Assembly (NCBI RefSeq): GCF_016924645.1
Contig: NZ_JAFFJV010000004.1
Span: forward strand, 62,001-126,000
From: Rufibacter psychrotolerans
GTDB lineage: Bacteria > Bacteroidota > Bacteroidia > Cytophagales > Hymenobacteraceae
Direction: 5' to 3'
Length of the DNA stretch: 64,000 bases
Shown: positions 26,625 to 34,891 of the stretch, in pieces
How the letters are laid out: every line of letters starts with the position of its first letter
Position numbering within the stretch: the first letter of the stretch is position 1
The notes under the pieces: generated by a model
Databases searched by the model: none
What the model was told of the DNA's origin: nothing
The model's input: the letters and a program-made list of their open reading frames with translations, nothing else
Position numbers and translations under genes: made by a program

Positions 26625-27623
26625 TTACTTAAACTTATCCTTTAAGATCTCAATCTCCACCCCCGGTGAAATGCGTTCATACAGGATGTTGTACACTGCG
26701 GTGGTGATGGGCATGTCTACCTTGAACTGCCGGTTGAGCTGGTGGATGCTTTTCACGGCGTAGTACCCTTCGGCCACCATGTTCATCTCAAACTGCGCCG
26801 ATTTAACCGTGTAGCCCCGCCCGATCATGTTCCCGAACGTGCGGTTACGGCTGAACTGGGAGTAGGCGGTCACCAACAGGTCGCCCAGGTAGGCGCTGCC
26901 TTTCAGGTCGCGGTGCAGCGGCATAAGCGCGTCCAGGAACCGCTCTATCTCCTCCATGGCGTTGGAGACCAGCACCGCCTGAAAGTTGTCGCCGTAGTTG
27001 AGCCCGTGGGCAATGCCGCAGGCCAGCGCGATGATGTTCTTGATCACGGCGCAGTACTCCACCCCGTCAATGTCGTCCAGGGGGTTGGCTTTCACGTAGC
27101 GGTTGCGCAGCAGGGAACAGAACCGCTCGGCGCGGGCAATGTCATGCGACCCGATGGTGAGGTACGACTGCTTTTCCAGCGCCACCTCCTCGGCGTGGCA
27201 GGGACCGGCAATCACGCACTGCCGGTCGGCGGGAACGCCGTAGTGCTGCTCCAGGAAATCGGTGATCAGGAGGTTTTCTGAAGGGATCATGCCCTTCACC
27301 GCCGACACCAGGGTTTTGCCCTGCAGGGCATGGGGCGGCAAGGCAGACAGGGCCTGTTGCACAAAGGCGGCGGGCACCGCCAAGATCACCCACTCGGCCT
27401 GGGCCACGGTTTCCACTATGTCATTGGAGGGCTGCACGCACTCCAGGTCAAAGCGCACCCCGCTCAGGTACCGCGGGTTGTGGGCGTATTGCTGAAGGTG
27501 GCGTACATCTTCCTGGTTCCTGAGCCACCAGCGTACCTGGGTCTTGTTTTCTGAGAGGATTTTGACCAGCGCGGTTGCCCAGCTGCCCCCTCCCAGAACG
27601 GCGATTCTTTCTTGTTCCTGCAA
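26625..27623 (-). CDS. gpsA: Glycerol-3-phosphate dehydrogenase [NAD(P)+]
   Basis: Reduces dihydroxyacetone phosphate to sn-glycerol 3-phosphate for phospholipid synthesis; cytosolic. 332 residues. Rossmann motif AVLGGGSWATALVKIL at residues 8-23, the VILAVPAAFVQ segment, VSAVKGM, IAGPCHAEEVA (about 140), the catalytic Lys in YCAVIKNIIALACGIAHGLNYGDN (about 190-215) and the GDLLVTAYSQFSRNRTFG signature. Last gene of the four-gene operon, 3 bp after the adaptor gene. Confidence 0.95.
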   Translation of the reverse strand: MQEQERIAVLGGGSWATALVKILSENKTQVRWWLRNQEDVRHLQQYAHNPRYLSGVRFDLECVQPSNDIVETVAQAEWVILAVPAAFVQQALSALPPHALQGKTLVSAVKGMIPSENLLITDFLEQHYGVPADRQCVIAGPCHAEEVALEKQSYLTIGSHDIARAERFCSLLRNRYVKANPLDDIDGVEYCAVIKNIIALACGIAHGLNYGDNFQAVLVSNAMEEIERFLDALMPLHRDLKGSAYLGDLLVTAYSQFSRNRTFGNMIGRGYTVKSAQFEMNMVAEGYYAVKSIHQLNRQFKVDMPITTAVYNILYERISPGVEIEILKDKFK

Positions 27624-27626
27624 AGC

Positions 27627-29009
27627 TTACTCCTGTTCTTCTGAGGTGTCTTCTTTTAATTCTTTACTGAGTGATTTCTCGTCCTTGATGGTCACCAGAT
27701 CCCCGTTTTTGAGCTGCTTTGACACCGCTCTGAACGGACCCGACACCACTTCCTGCCCCTGCTTAAGGCCCGAGAGGATCTCTATGTTATCAAAATCACT
27801 GATACCGGTGGTTACCTTCACCATTTTCACTTTACCGCCTTCGTGCACAAAGACCACCTCATCTGGCCGGTCCTCGGCCCGAACAGGCTTGTCCTCTTCC
27901 TGCTGGAAGCTGTCGGTGGCGCCTGCCTTGGCGTTGGGTTTATCCTTGGCCCGGGTGGTTACCGCCGCCAAAGGTACAGACAATACGTTGTTTTTCTGCT
28001 CAGTGATAATGTCTACTGAGGCAGTCATGCCGGGTCTGAAGGGCGAGCGGCCGGTTTTTTCCAGCAGGTCTTTGTACGAGTCGTTCAGCAATCTGATGCG
28101 TACCTCAAACTCGGTCACCGCCTCCAGGGAAGTGGCGTCTTTGGCGGTATTGGCAATAGAGGTGACAATGCCCCTGAACTTGCGGTTGGCGTTGGTGTAG
28201 GAGTCAACCTCAATAATGGCTGAGTCGTTGAGGTGCACGCGCACAATGTCGTTCTCGTTCACGTCTACCCGTACCTCCATGTTGTTGAGGTTGGCGATGC
28301 GCATGATCTCTGTCCCGGCCATCTGTGAAGTTCCTACCACGCGTTCGCCTTTCTCTACGTTCAGCTTGGACACCGTGCCGCTTACCGGGGCGTAGATGGT
28401 GGTCTTGTCCAGGTTCCGTCTGGACTCCTCCAGGGAGGCGCTGGCGCTGCGCACCGTAGACTCGGCGGCCCGTACGCTCTGGCGGGCGGCGTCTACCTCG
28501 GCGCGGTTGGCCTCGTACTGCGAGCGGGCGGCGTCAAATTCTGACTGGGAGATGACCTTCTGCTCAAATAGCTTGCGGTTCCGCTCATACGACTGCTGGA
28601 TGTTCTTGCTGTTGGCCAGGGCCTGGTTGAGGCGGGCCTTGGCCTGGGCCAGGTTGGCGCGCTGGGTGTTCACACTGGCCGACTGCATCTCTACCATGGC
28701 CTGGTAGTTGTCGGGCCGGATACGGAGCAACAACTGTCCGGCCACCACAGAGTCGCCCTCTTTCACGAACAGTTCGGTGATCTCCCCAGATACGTCCGGG
28801 CTTATCTTTACTTCAATCTCAGGCTGTACTTTGCCAGAGGCGCTTACTCTTTCTATGATGTTGGCGGGCTGTGCTTTGGCCACGGTCACGGCTATCCCTT
28901 CTTCCTTGCCAATCCAGCCGTTTTTCTTTGCGATCAGGAGTCCCACGATAAGTACTACTACCAGTCCTCCTAAGGTGTAGAGCAGTTTGTTTGATTTGCG
29001 TTTTGCCAT
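27627..29009 (-). CDS. Efflux periplasmic adaptor (MacA/HlyD type)
   Basis: 460-residue membrane-fusion protein that links an inner-membrane pump to TolC. One N-terminal membrane anchor (LLYTLGGLVVVLIVGLLIA, residues 9-27), barrel-sandwich/lipoyl halves at about 55-100 (ASGKVQPEIEVKISPDVSGEI) and 205-225 (APVSGTVSKLNVEKGERV), a long coiled-coil hairpin between them (about 105-200, Ala/Gln/Arg-rich), and a beta-barrel with a DVNENDIVRV start. The C-terminal tail is acidic. It follows tolC by 6 bp, yet no ABC permease or RND pump gene is next to the pair; the next gene is gpsA. Confidence 0.9.
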   Translation of the reverse strand: MAKRKSNKLLYTLGGLVVVLIVGLLIAKKNGWIGKEEGIAVTVAKAQPANIIERVSASGKVQPEIEVKISPDVSGEITELFVKEGDSVVAGQLLLRIRPDNYQAMVEMQSASVNTQRANLAQAKARLNQALANSKNIQQSYERNRKLFEQKVISQSEFDAARSQYEANRAEVDAARQSVRAAESTVRSASASLEESRRNLDKTTIYAPVSGTVSKLNVEKGERVVGTSQMAGTEIMRIANLNNMEVRVDVNENDIVRVHLNDSAIIEVDSYTNANRKFRGIVTSIANTAKDATSLEAVTEFEVRIRLLNDSYKDLLEKTGRSPFRPGMTASVDIITEQKNNVLSVPLAAVTTRAKDKPNAKAGATDSFQQEEDKPVRAEDRPDEVVFVHEGGKVKMVKVTTGISDFDNIEILSGLKQGQEVVSGPFRAVSKQLKNGDLVTIKDEKSLSKELKEDTSEEQE

Positions 29010-29015
29010 GAGTGG

Positions 29016-30473
29016 TTAAAGGGTGATGGTTTTGCCCTGGTAGAACTCCAGGAACTTAAGTCTGAATGTGTAGTCGTACTTGGCCTGGATAATGTCAGAC
29101 TGGGCCTTTACCAGGTTGTTGCGGGCCACGTTGAAATCCACGTTGTTAATGAGGCCGTTGTTGAGGCGAATCTCTGCATTTTTATAGGCTTGTTCAAAAG
29201 CTTCCAGCTGTTTTCTGGCCGCTACAAACCTTTTTTGGGCTCCCACGGCATCTGAATACGCCTGGGCGATGGTTTGTCTCAACTCATTTTTTGCAATATC
29301 AGAATTGATCTCGGCATTCCTCAAACCTATTCTGGACAACTGCACATTGTTCCTTACCCTGAAACCATTCAAAATTGGAACGCTTAGGTTTATCCCTATG
29401 AACTGACCAATGTTGTCTTGCAGTTGGTTGAAATAGGGATAGGTCCTTTCAATTTGTGACGGACTATATAGGGTTAGTTTTTGGCTTAAGCTAGGATCTA
29501 AGAAACCAATGTCTTGGGACTCTATAACATCGCCAAATGAAATCAAAGAACTTCCGCTGGAGTAACGGGTACTGATGCTTCCTACTATACTCAGGCTGGG
29601 GTGATACCCCCCTTTGGCAATGGCTATGGATTTGTTGGCACTCTGAATCCGCAACCTGGCCCGTAAGATCTCGGGCATTCTGTCAGAGGCGGTGGCATAC
29701 ACGTCTTCGGCATCAAACGCAATCACGGTCTGGTCTGGGTCAGGGATATTGGGTACCACCACCGAGAAGTTTGCTGTAGTAGCGTTGGTGAGATTCAACA
29801 ACTGAATCAACTGCAACTCAGCCAGCTCAATATTGTTCTGTGCGGTAATGATATTTAACTCATCGCTAGCAATTTGGGCGTTGAGGTCTAACACATTGCT
29901 TTCAGGAACGCTCCCGGCTCTGAACAGTTTTTGAGTGCGCTCCAACTGGCTTTGGGTCAGGTTGAGGCGCTCCTGGTTGGTTTTGAGAATTTCCTGGTTT
30001 AGCAGAATGTTCATGTAGGCTGTTACCACATTGAGGGTAATGTCATTCTGCACTTTCTGCTGGTCTAACTGGCTGGCCTGGTACTCTAGCCGATTGCGTT
30101 TGATGGTGTTGTGCGTCTGCAAACCACTATAGAGGTTCACTGAGCCATTCACGCCCACATTTCCAGACCAAATCTGCGTGTTTTGAATCTGGTTTCTTAC
30201 CGGATCAAGAAAGAAACCATTGTTAAAACCATGGGAACCGCTCCCGTTAATGGTAGGCAATTGATCTGCCCTGGCCTGTTTGACATCAATAGACGCTTGT
30301 TCAATTGAAAGTCCTGCCTGCCTGATCTGCAGGTTGTTTTTTACCGCGTGTGCCACACACTGTTCTAAGCTCCAGACAGTTTCTGCGGGTGGAGTGGTTT
30401 GTGCCAGAGACAAGGTGGCACTGCCAACGGCAAGCCCCAGCGTAGACAGGAATCTAGAAGTAAAACGTAGCAT
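29016..30473 (-). CDS. TolC-family outer-membrane efflux protein
   Basis: 485 residues with a signal peptide (ends SATLSLAQ). Two OEP repeats: N-terminal half opening WSLEQCVAHAVKNNLQIRQAGLSIEQASIDVKQARADQLP and a C-terminal half with NELRQTIAQAYSDAVGAQKRFVAARKQLEAFEQAY, each with the long alpha-helical tunnel and short beta strands. It forms the outer-membrane channel for the adaptor encoded next to it. The AUG shares one base with the stop codon of sdaAB (TAATG), so expression is coupled to a serine-catabolism gene. AT content is higher around 29300-29550 than in neighbours. Confidence 0.9.
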   Translation of the reverse strand: MLRFTSRFLSTLGLAVGSATLSLAQTTPPAETVWSLEQCVAHAVKNNLQIRQAGLSIEQASIDVKQARADQLPTINGSGSHGFNNGFFLDPVRNQIQNTQIWSGNVGVNGSVNLYSGLQTHNTIKRNRLEYQASQLDQQKVQNDITLNVVTAYMNILLNQEILKTNQERLNLTQSQLERTQKLFRAGSVPESNVLDLNAQIASDELNIITAQNNIELAELQLIQLLNLTNATTANFSVVVPNIPDPDQTVIAFDAEDVYATASDRMPEILRARLRIQSANKSIAIAKGGYHPSLSIVGSISTRYSSGSSLISFGDVIESQDIGFLDPSLSQKLTLYSPSQIERTYPYFNQLQDNIGQFIGINLSVPILNGFRVRNNVQLSRIGLRNAEINSDIAKNELRQTIAQAYSDAVGAQKRFVAARKQLEAFEQAYKNAEIRLNNGLINNVDFNVARNNLVKAQSDIIQAKYDYTFRLKFLEFYQGKTITL

Positions 30474-31153
30474 TATAAGTCAATATTAGGGATGTAGATC
30501 ACATTCTTTACCCAGCTCAGGTGGCGTAAGTACTCCAGCGAAATGGGGCGCAGCCCAGAGTCCATCTCAATAAACTGCCGGGCCAGGTCGTGGCGGCCCT
30601 TGCGGGACACGTTCATGGTGGCAATGTTGCAGTCGTCATGGGCAATGATGTCACTGATAAAGGCAATGCTGCCCTTCACGTCATCGGCGTCAATGATGAG
30701 GGTGTGCAGGTTGGCCGAAAAGTTGGACGGGAACCCGTCTACCTCCACAATGCTGATCACGCCGCCGCCCCGGCTCTGGCCCACCACCTCGGTCTCGCGC
30801 CCCTCGGCCGATTTCAGGTTCAGCTTGATGGTGTTGGGGTGCATGGTAGAGGCGTTGCCCACCGATTTAAAGGTGTACTTCAGGCCCCGCTCCCGGGCGT
30901 GGTCAAAGGATTCCTTGATGCGGATGTCGTCGGTCTTATAGTCCAGCAGGCCAGCCAGGATGGCCCGGTCGCTGCCGTGCCCCTCATAGGTGCGCGCAAA
31001 CGAGTTGTAAAAGGTGATGGTGGCCTCTGTGGGCGGGGCCCCCAGGATGCGGATGGCGGCCCGGGCAATGCGCACCACCCCGGCCGTATGCGAACTGGAA
31101 GGACCTATCATCACGGGGCCTATCATATCAAAAATGCTGCTCTTTTCTGCCAT
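30473..31153 (-). CDS. sdaAB: L-serine ammonia-lyase, beta subunit
   Basis: Iron-sulfur L-serine dehydratase converts serine to pyruvate and ammonia; this is the beta subunit (226 residues) of the two-chain type. Motifs: FDMIGPVMIGPSSSHTAGVVRIARAA at residues 8-33 (the SSSHT loop), YNSFARTYEGHGSDRAILAGL, and a C-terminal ACT domain from about 145 (LHTLIIDADDVKGSIAFISDIIA). The alpha subunit, which carries the cluster cysteines, is not in the window. First gene of the minus operon. Confidence 0.93.
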   Translation of the reverse strand: MAEKSSIFDMIGPVMIGPSSSHTAGVVRIARAAIRILGAPPTEATITFYNSFARTYEGHGSDRAILAGLLDYKTDDIRIKESFDHARERGLKYTFKSVGNASTMHPNTIKLNLKSAEGRETEVVGQSRGGGVISIVEVDGFPSNFSANLHTLIIDADDVKGSIAFISDIIAHDDCNIATMNVSRKGRHDLARQFIEMDSGLRPISLEYLRHLSWVKNVIYIPNIDL

Positions 31154-31176
31154 GGGTTATTTTCTGGTTGAGGCAT

Positions 31177-31184
31177 CAAAGGTA
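31177..31184 (-). promoter_or_regulatory. Candidate -7 element of the sdaAB operon
   Basis: TACCTTTG read on the minus strand, matching TAnnTTTG, 24 bp before the sdaAB ATG. No matching TTTG was seen at the expected upstream distance. Confidence 0.4.
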
Positions 31185-31378
31185 AAGAATTTAGATACCT
31201 GTAAGCAGCTGCGTCTCCCTGAAGCGATGCACGGGCCTTCTTTTTTCTCTGATGCAGCAAAGCCCTGAACGGTTGCCTAATGGGGTGATTCTTGCGTATA
31301 GGAAGACTCCAATCCAAATACTTTTACTTTCTTTGTCGCAAGTAAGGAAAGATAATTACAACATTCAGAAAATAATAT

Positions 31379-32347
31379 ATGCCAGACCCAACCTTTTCCC
31401 CGCAGGTGCTGGAACTGCTGGAACGCCTCCAGCAGAAATACCGGCCTCTGGGCCAGGACTTAGCCTCCTACCTGGAAGGGTTACTCTACTCAGACTTCCT
31501 CAACTACTGGGACTACATTCATCTGGACACCCTCCTGAGCCTGCAGACGCCCCGTACCCGCATACCAGACGAGGAAATCTTCATCATGTACCACCAGATC
31601 ACCGAGCTCTACTTCAAGCTCTGCCTGCATGAGTACCGCCAGATTGCCACTGACCCCTCGCCCACCGCGGCCATGCTCATTACCCGGGTGGGGCGCATAA
31701 ACCGGTACTTTGAGAACCTCATTGACTCCTTTGACGTGATGGTAGACGGCATGGACCAGAAGGAATTCCTCAAGTTCAGGATGGCGCTCATGCCCGCCAG
31801 CGGCTTCCAGTCGGTGCAGTACCGCAAGATTGAACTATGCTCCACTGAGCTGCACAACCTCACCGACAAAGCCAAACGCCAGGCCCTGGGGCTGCAAAGC
31901 ACCCAGGAAGAGATGTTCGGGTGCATTTACTGGAAGGAAGGTGCCACCGAGGCGGCCACCGGTGCCAAGACCCTCACCCTGCTGCAGTTTGAGGAAAAGT
32001 ACTCGGCCGAGCTGCTCCAGCACGCCCGCGAGTTTCAGCACACCAACGTCTGGGCCGTTTTTAAGCGACTTTCGGCAGAAGAGCAGCAAAACGCAAAGCT
32101 CCTCAACCACCTCAGGGAACTGGACAGCAACGTGAACGTGAATTGGCCCCTCATGCACTACAAGTCTGCGGTACGTTACCTGCAGCGCGACCCCGAGGTG
32201 ATTGCCGCCACCGGGGGCACCAACTGGCAGAAATACCTGCCGCCCAGGTTCCAGAAGCGCATCTTCTACCCCGAGCTCTGGACCCAGGAGGAAAAAGACA
32301 ACTGGGGCAAAGGCTGGGTGAACAACATTGTGGGGGAAGTAGATTAA
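31379..32347 (+). CDS. kynA: Tryptophan 2,3-dioxygenase family protein
   Basis: Heme enzyme that opens the tryptophan indole ring to N-formylkynurenine, first step of the kynurenine route. 322 residues, a little longer than typical bacterial enzymes (about 280). Motifs: YWDYIHLDTLLSLQ (about 41-54), DEEIFIMYHQITELYFKLCLHEYRQI (about 62-87, with the distal His and FK), GFQSVQYRKIE, and NWPLMHYKSAVRYLQRD near the proximal His region. No other kynurenine gene is adjacent. Divergent from the sdaAB operon across 225 bp. Confidence 0.9.
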   Translation: MPDPTFSPQVLELLERLQQKYRPLGQDLASYLEGLLYSDFLNYWDYIHLDTLLSLQTPRTRIPDEEIFIMYHQITELYFKLCLHEYRQIATDPSPTAAMLITRVGRINRYFENLIDSFDVMVDGMDQKEFLKFRMALMPASGFQSVQYRKIELCSTELHNLTDKAKRQALGLQSTQEEMFGCIYWKEGATEAATGAKTLTLLQFEEKYSAELLQHAREFQHTNVWAVFKRLSAEEQQNAKLLNHLRELDSNVNVNWPLMHYKSAVRYLQRDPEVIAATGGTNWQKYLPPRFQKRIFYPELWTQEEKDNWGKGWVNNIVGEVD

Positions 32348-32449
32348 CTAGCAGCTTGAAGCTAAACTTCAGGAATAAACTTCAACCTGCTTCAGGATAT
32401 TGAGTTAAAGGATCAGGTACGCCTCTTCTTTCATTCTAAGGGGGCCCTT

Positions 32450-32489
32450 CGTTTTGGGCCTGTTTTTATGGAAAGGGGGCCAAAACACC
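32450..32489. repeat. Dispersed palindrome copy P12
   Basis: CGTTTTGGGCCTGTTTTTA / GGAAAGGGGGCCAAAACACC, in the convergent kynA/T9SS gap about 100 bp after the kynA stop. Confidence 0.75.
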
Positions 32490-32517
32490 TACCTGGCAGT
32501 TAAGGCCTGCCTGTCAA

Positions 32518-32919
32518 CTACAGCTTGATCAGTTTCTTGACAATCTGTGCTTTCTCTACTTTGATATGCAGGTAGTAATGGCCTTCGGGCAGGGCGCTGA
32601 TGTCCAGGCGCACGGTTCCTTCCTCGTCTGAGGTGTAGACTTTCTCAACGGCCACCAGGTACCCAATGGCATTCTTCACCTGTATGGTGGCTTGGGTATT
32701 CTTAGTGAAACCTTTAATGAAAACTTCATGCCCGTGGTTGGGGTTGGGGTACAACTTCAGCAACTTACTTACCACCAGTTCTGGGGTGCCCGAAAACGCT
32801 GGTGCAGGGAGAGCCGCCTCCGCTATCCTGCTTTTGGCGTGGAGGCTCTGCCCGAAGGTCAGCAACCCAAACAAGATGAACACTGAGAAAGAACTTCTGA
32901 AGGTGGTAAAGAGCGTCAT
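32518..32919 (-). CDS. Mini-protein with signal peptide and type IX secretion C-terminal domain
   Basis: 133 residues from the ATG at 32919, which places a signal peptide (FRSSFSVFILFGLLTFGQSLHAK) at the N-terminus; the frame is open further up to 32982. After a linker, the C-terminal 75 residues match the T9SS type A sorting domain: LYPNPNHGHEVFIKG, TIQVKNAIGYLV, LDISALPEGHYYLHI and IVKKLIKL at the end. Such domains normally trail large secreted enzymes; here almost nothing precedes it. It could be a remnant of a larger gene or a real small surface protein. Confidence 0.8.
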   Translation of the reverse strand: MTLFTTFRSSFSVFILFGLLTFGQSLHAKSRIAEAALPAPAFSGTPELVVSKLLKLYPNPNHGHEVFIKGFTKNTQATIQVKNAIGYLVAVEKVYTSDEEGTVRLDISALPEGHYYLHIKVEKAQIVKKLIKL

Positions 32920-33244
32920 AGCGGTAAATACGTTTATAATGGTGGGGGTACTTAATTCTGGTGGTAAACAGCTTCCTGGCAACCTGAACCTCTTTCCTCT
33001 TGCTCCTGCCCTGTAGGCCCCGGTGAAATGCTTAACTAAATGTACTCTAATGCCGCCCCAAGGGGAAGTGTTACATGACGAACCCGGCTATAAAAATGAC
33101 TGAACCGGGAAAAGTGCCGCTTCAATCCAATCTGGAAAGAATGCTATGTAGCGGGTTTCAGTAGCTTACTAGCAACCGTTTGGCCTGTTTTTGCGGGAAT
33201 GATCGCGCGGGGTTTTCCCCTTTTGTGATGAGCTAAGCCCCGGG

Positions 33245-33283
33245 GCGTTTTAGGGCAGTTTTCTGGAAAAAAGCCCCAAAGCG
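33245..33283. repeat. Dispersed palindrome copy P13
   Basis: GCGTTTTAGGGCAGTTTTC / TGGAAAAAAGCCCCAAAGCG; arms complementary apart from two positions. Lies between two minus-strand genes. Confidence 0.8.
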
Positions 33284-33341
33284 TGGCACCCGTTTTCTGA
33301 CCTTATAAAGTGTCCGATTACTTCAGGCTAATGGACAATAA

Positions 33342-33373
33342 AAAAAGGCTGCCCTTTAGAGGGCAGCCTTTTT
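33342..33373 (-). terminator. Terminator of the susCD operon
   Basis: 14-bp perfect stem, AAAAAGGCTGCCCT (33342-33355) with AGGGCAGCCTTTTT (33360-33373), loop of 4, 20 bp after the susD stop. The A/T flanks suit both strands. Confidence 0.85.
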
Positions 33374-33393
33374 AGCTGAATCAAACCCGTGGG

Positions 33394-34869
33394 TTATGGG
33401 TTCTGAGGCCCGAAGTTAGGGTTGTTGTTGATCTCCAGGAGCGGGAACATGTAGATGAACAGGTCGCTGTTGGCCGGAGTAGTACCCAACATAGCGGTGT
33501 GGTTACCTTCCCGTACCAAAGGCTTCTGCAGACGTTTGATGTCCATCAGACCGAAACCTTCCCCGTACAGTTCTTTTCTGCGCTCTACCCAGATCTCGTC
33601 TACCAACTCCGCATCAGTGGTGGTTGGTTTTAACAAAATGGTTGGCGCAATGAAACGCTGCTGACGCAACTCGTACACCAATTGCTGGGCGGCTTCATTC
33701 TGCCCCAGACGGGCTTTCGCCTCGGCCTCAATCAGGTACATCTCCGCGGCACGCATCAACACGAAGTCGCCGCTCAGGTCTGGCAGGTCCTTGAACTTGG
33801 TGATGGTGTAACGGTTAGAGTTGGTTACACCCACTGCTTCCTGGAACTCTCTGCGGGCATCAGTAAGGGCAAACAGCTCCACAAACTTGTCGTTTGCCCG
33901 GATGTTGTTGTACCCTCTGCGCACGTAGGTTCTGTTGCCTTTTTCATCAACGGTGTAACGGCCGTCCATGGTAGAATAGAAGGAAGCGAAAGCAACCTGC
34001 TGGTCGGCAGACTGGGCTAAGCCCCAGATCCACTCACCATTGGCGTAGTTGTTGAAACCGGCCTTGTACTCCGTGGCAGACATCAGAGGATAACCTACGC
34101 GGGCCTTGGCGGCAAAGTCAGCGGCTTGTGCCCACTCGCCCATCTCCAGGTACACGCGGGCCAGGATACCCTGGGCCACATTCTTGTTCACGCGGCTTTT
34201 GGCTGTTCTGCTCACTTGCAGGTCACGCTCCGCAATGGTCAGGTCTTCCACGATCTGCGCGTACACTTTCTCAAGCGTGGCTCTAGGCTGGCCTTGTGAC
34301 TGCGGAGTAGTCTGCTCCAGTACCAACGGTACCGCCAGGGCTTGTGGGTCCTTCAGGTAGGTGTGCTGGTACGTTCTGGCCAGGTTGAAGTAAGCAAAAG
34401 CCCGCAGGGCTCTGGCTTCGCCCTCATACGCCAGACGCTGCGCTTCGGTGAGGTTAGGCACCTTGCCTACGTTGGCCAGAATATTGTTGGCGTTGGTGAT
34501 GATGTTATAGTTGGTTGCCCATAACATGTACGTGCCCCGGTAAGTAGGCAGTTTGTTGTCCAGTTCATACTGGTACACAAACCAGCTGGTGTTGGCCATC
34601 ACGTCCTGCCCCATCACATCCCAGGTAAGATTGAAGTGCGGGACGCCGTAGCTGTCGTGGCTTGCGGTGGCACCGGAGTTCACCGGGGCGTCACGCATTA
34701 ACCGGTAGATACCGGTAAAGGCAGCCTCTACCCCGGCTGGTGAACTGAACGCCTGATCATAGGAAACAGCGTTGGAAGGAACTGTCTCCAGGAAGTCATC
34801 CTGGCACGCCCCCAAACCAAGGGAGGCGCCCAGCAAGACGGTGTATATGGATACTTTATTGATTTTCAT
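33394..34869 (-). CDS. SusD/RagB-family nutrient-binding outer-membrane lipoprotein
   Basis: 491 residues; lipoprotein signal peptide ending LGLGAC, Cys at about residue 22, so anchored to the outer membrane facing outside. SusD features: DDFLETVPSNAVSYDQAFSSPAGVEAAFTGIYRLM at the mature N-terminus, TPR-like helices with ALRAFAYFNLARTYQ (about 155), and a C-terminal FxLMRAAEMYLIEAEAKARLGQ plus WVERRKELYGEGFGLMDIKRL block. It caps the SusC transporter next door (22 bp upstream) and determines substrate binding. No glycosidase gene accompanies the pair, so the substrate is unknown. Confidence 0.94.
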   Translation of the reverse strand: MKINKVSIYTVLLGASLGLGACQDDFLETVPSNAVSYDQAFSSPAGVEAAFTGIYRLMRDAPVNSGATASHDSYGVPHFNLTWDVMGQDVMANTSWFVYQYELDNKLPTYRGTYMLWATNYNIITNANNILANVGKVPNLTEAQRLAYEGEARALRAFAYFNLARTYQHTYLKDPQALAVPLVLEQTTPQSQGQPRATLEKVYAQIVEDLTIAERDLQVSRTAKSRVNKNVAQGILARVYLEMGEWAQAADFAAKARVGYPLMSATEYKAGFNNYANGEWIWGLAQSADQQVAFASFYSTMDGRYTVDEKGNRTYVRRGYNNIRANDKFVELFALTDARREFQEAVGVTNSNRYTITKFKDLPDLSGDFVLMRAAEMYLIEAEAKARLGQNEAAQQLVYELRQQRFIAPTILLKPTTTDAELVDEIWVERRKELYGEGFGLMDIKRLQKPLVREGNHTAMLGTTPANSDLFIYMFPLLEINNNPNFGPQNP

Positions 34870-34891
34870 CTATTGCGCTAAATTTCAAAGA

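Larger units (their letters stand above)
32920..33393. other. Gap between T9SS mini-gene and susD
   Basis: 474 bp with palindrome P13 (33245-33283) and the susD terminator (33342-33373). Between 32983 and 33240 only sequence without clear structure; no promoter box for the mini-gene was recognised. Confidence 0.5.
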
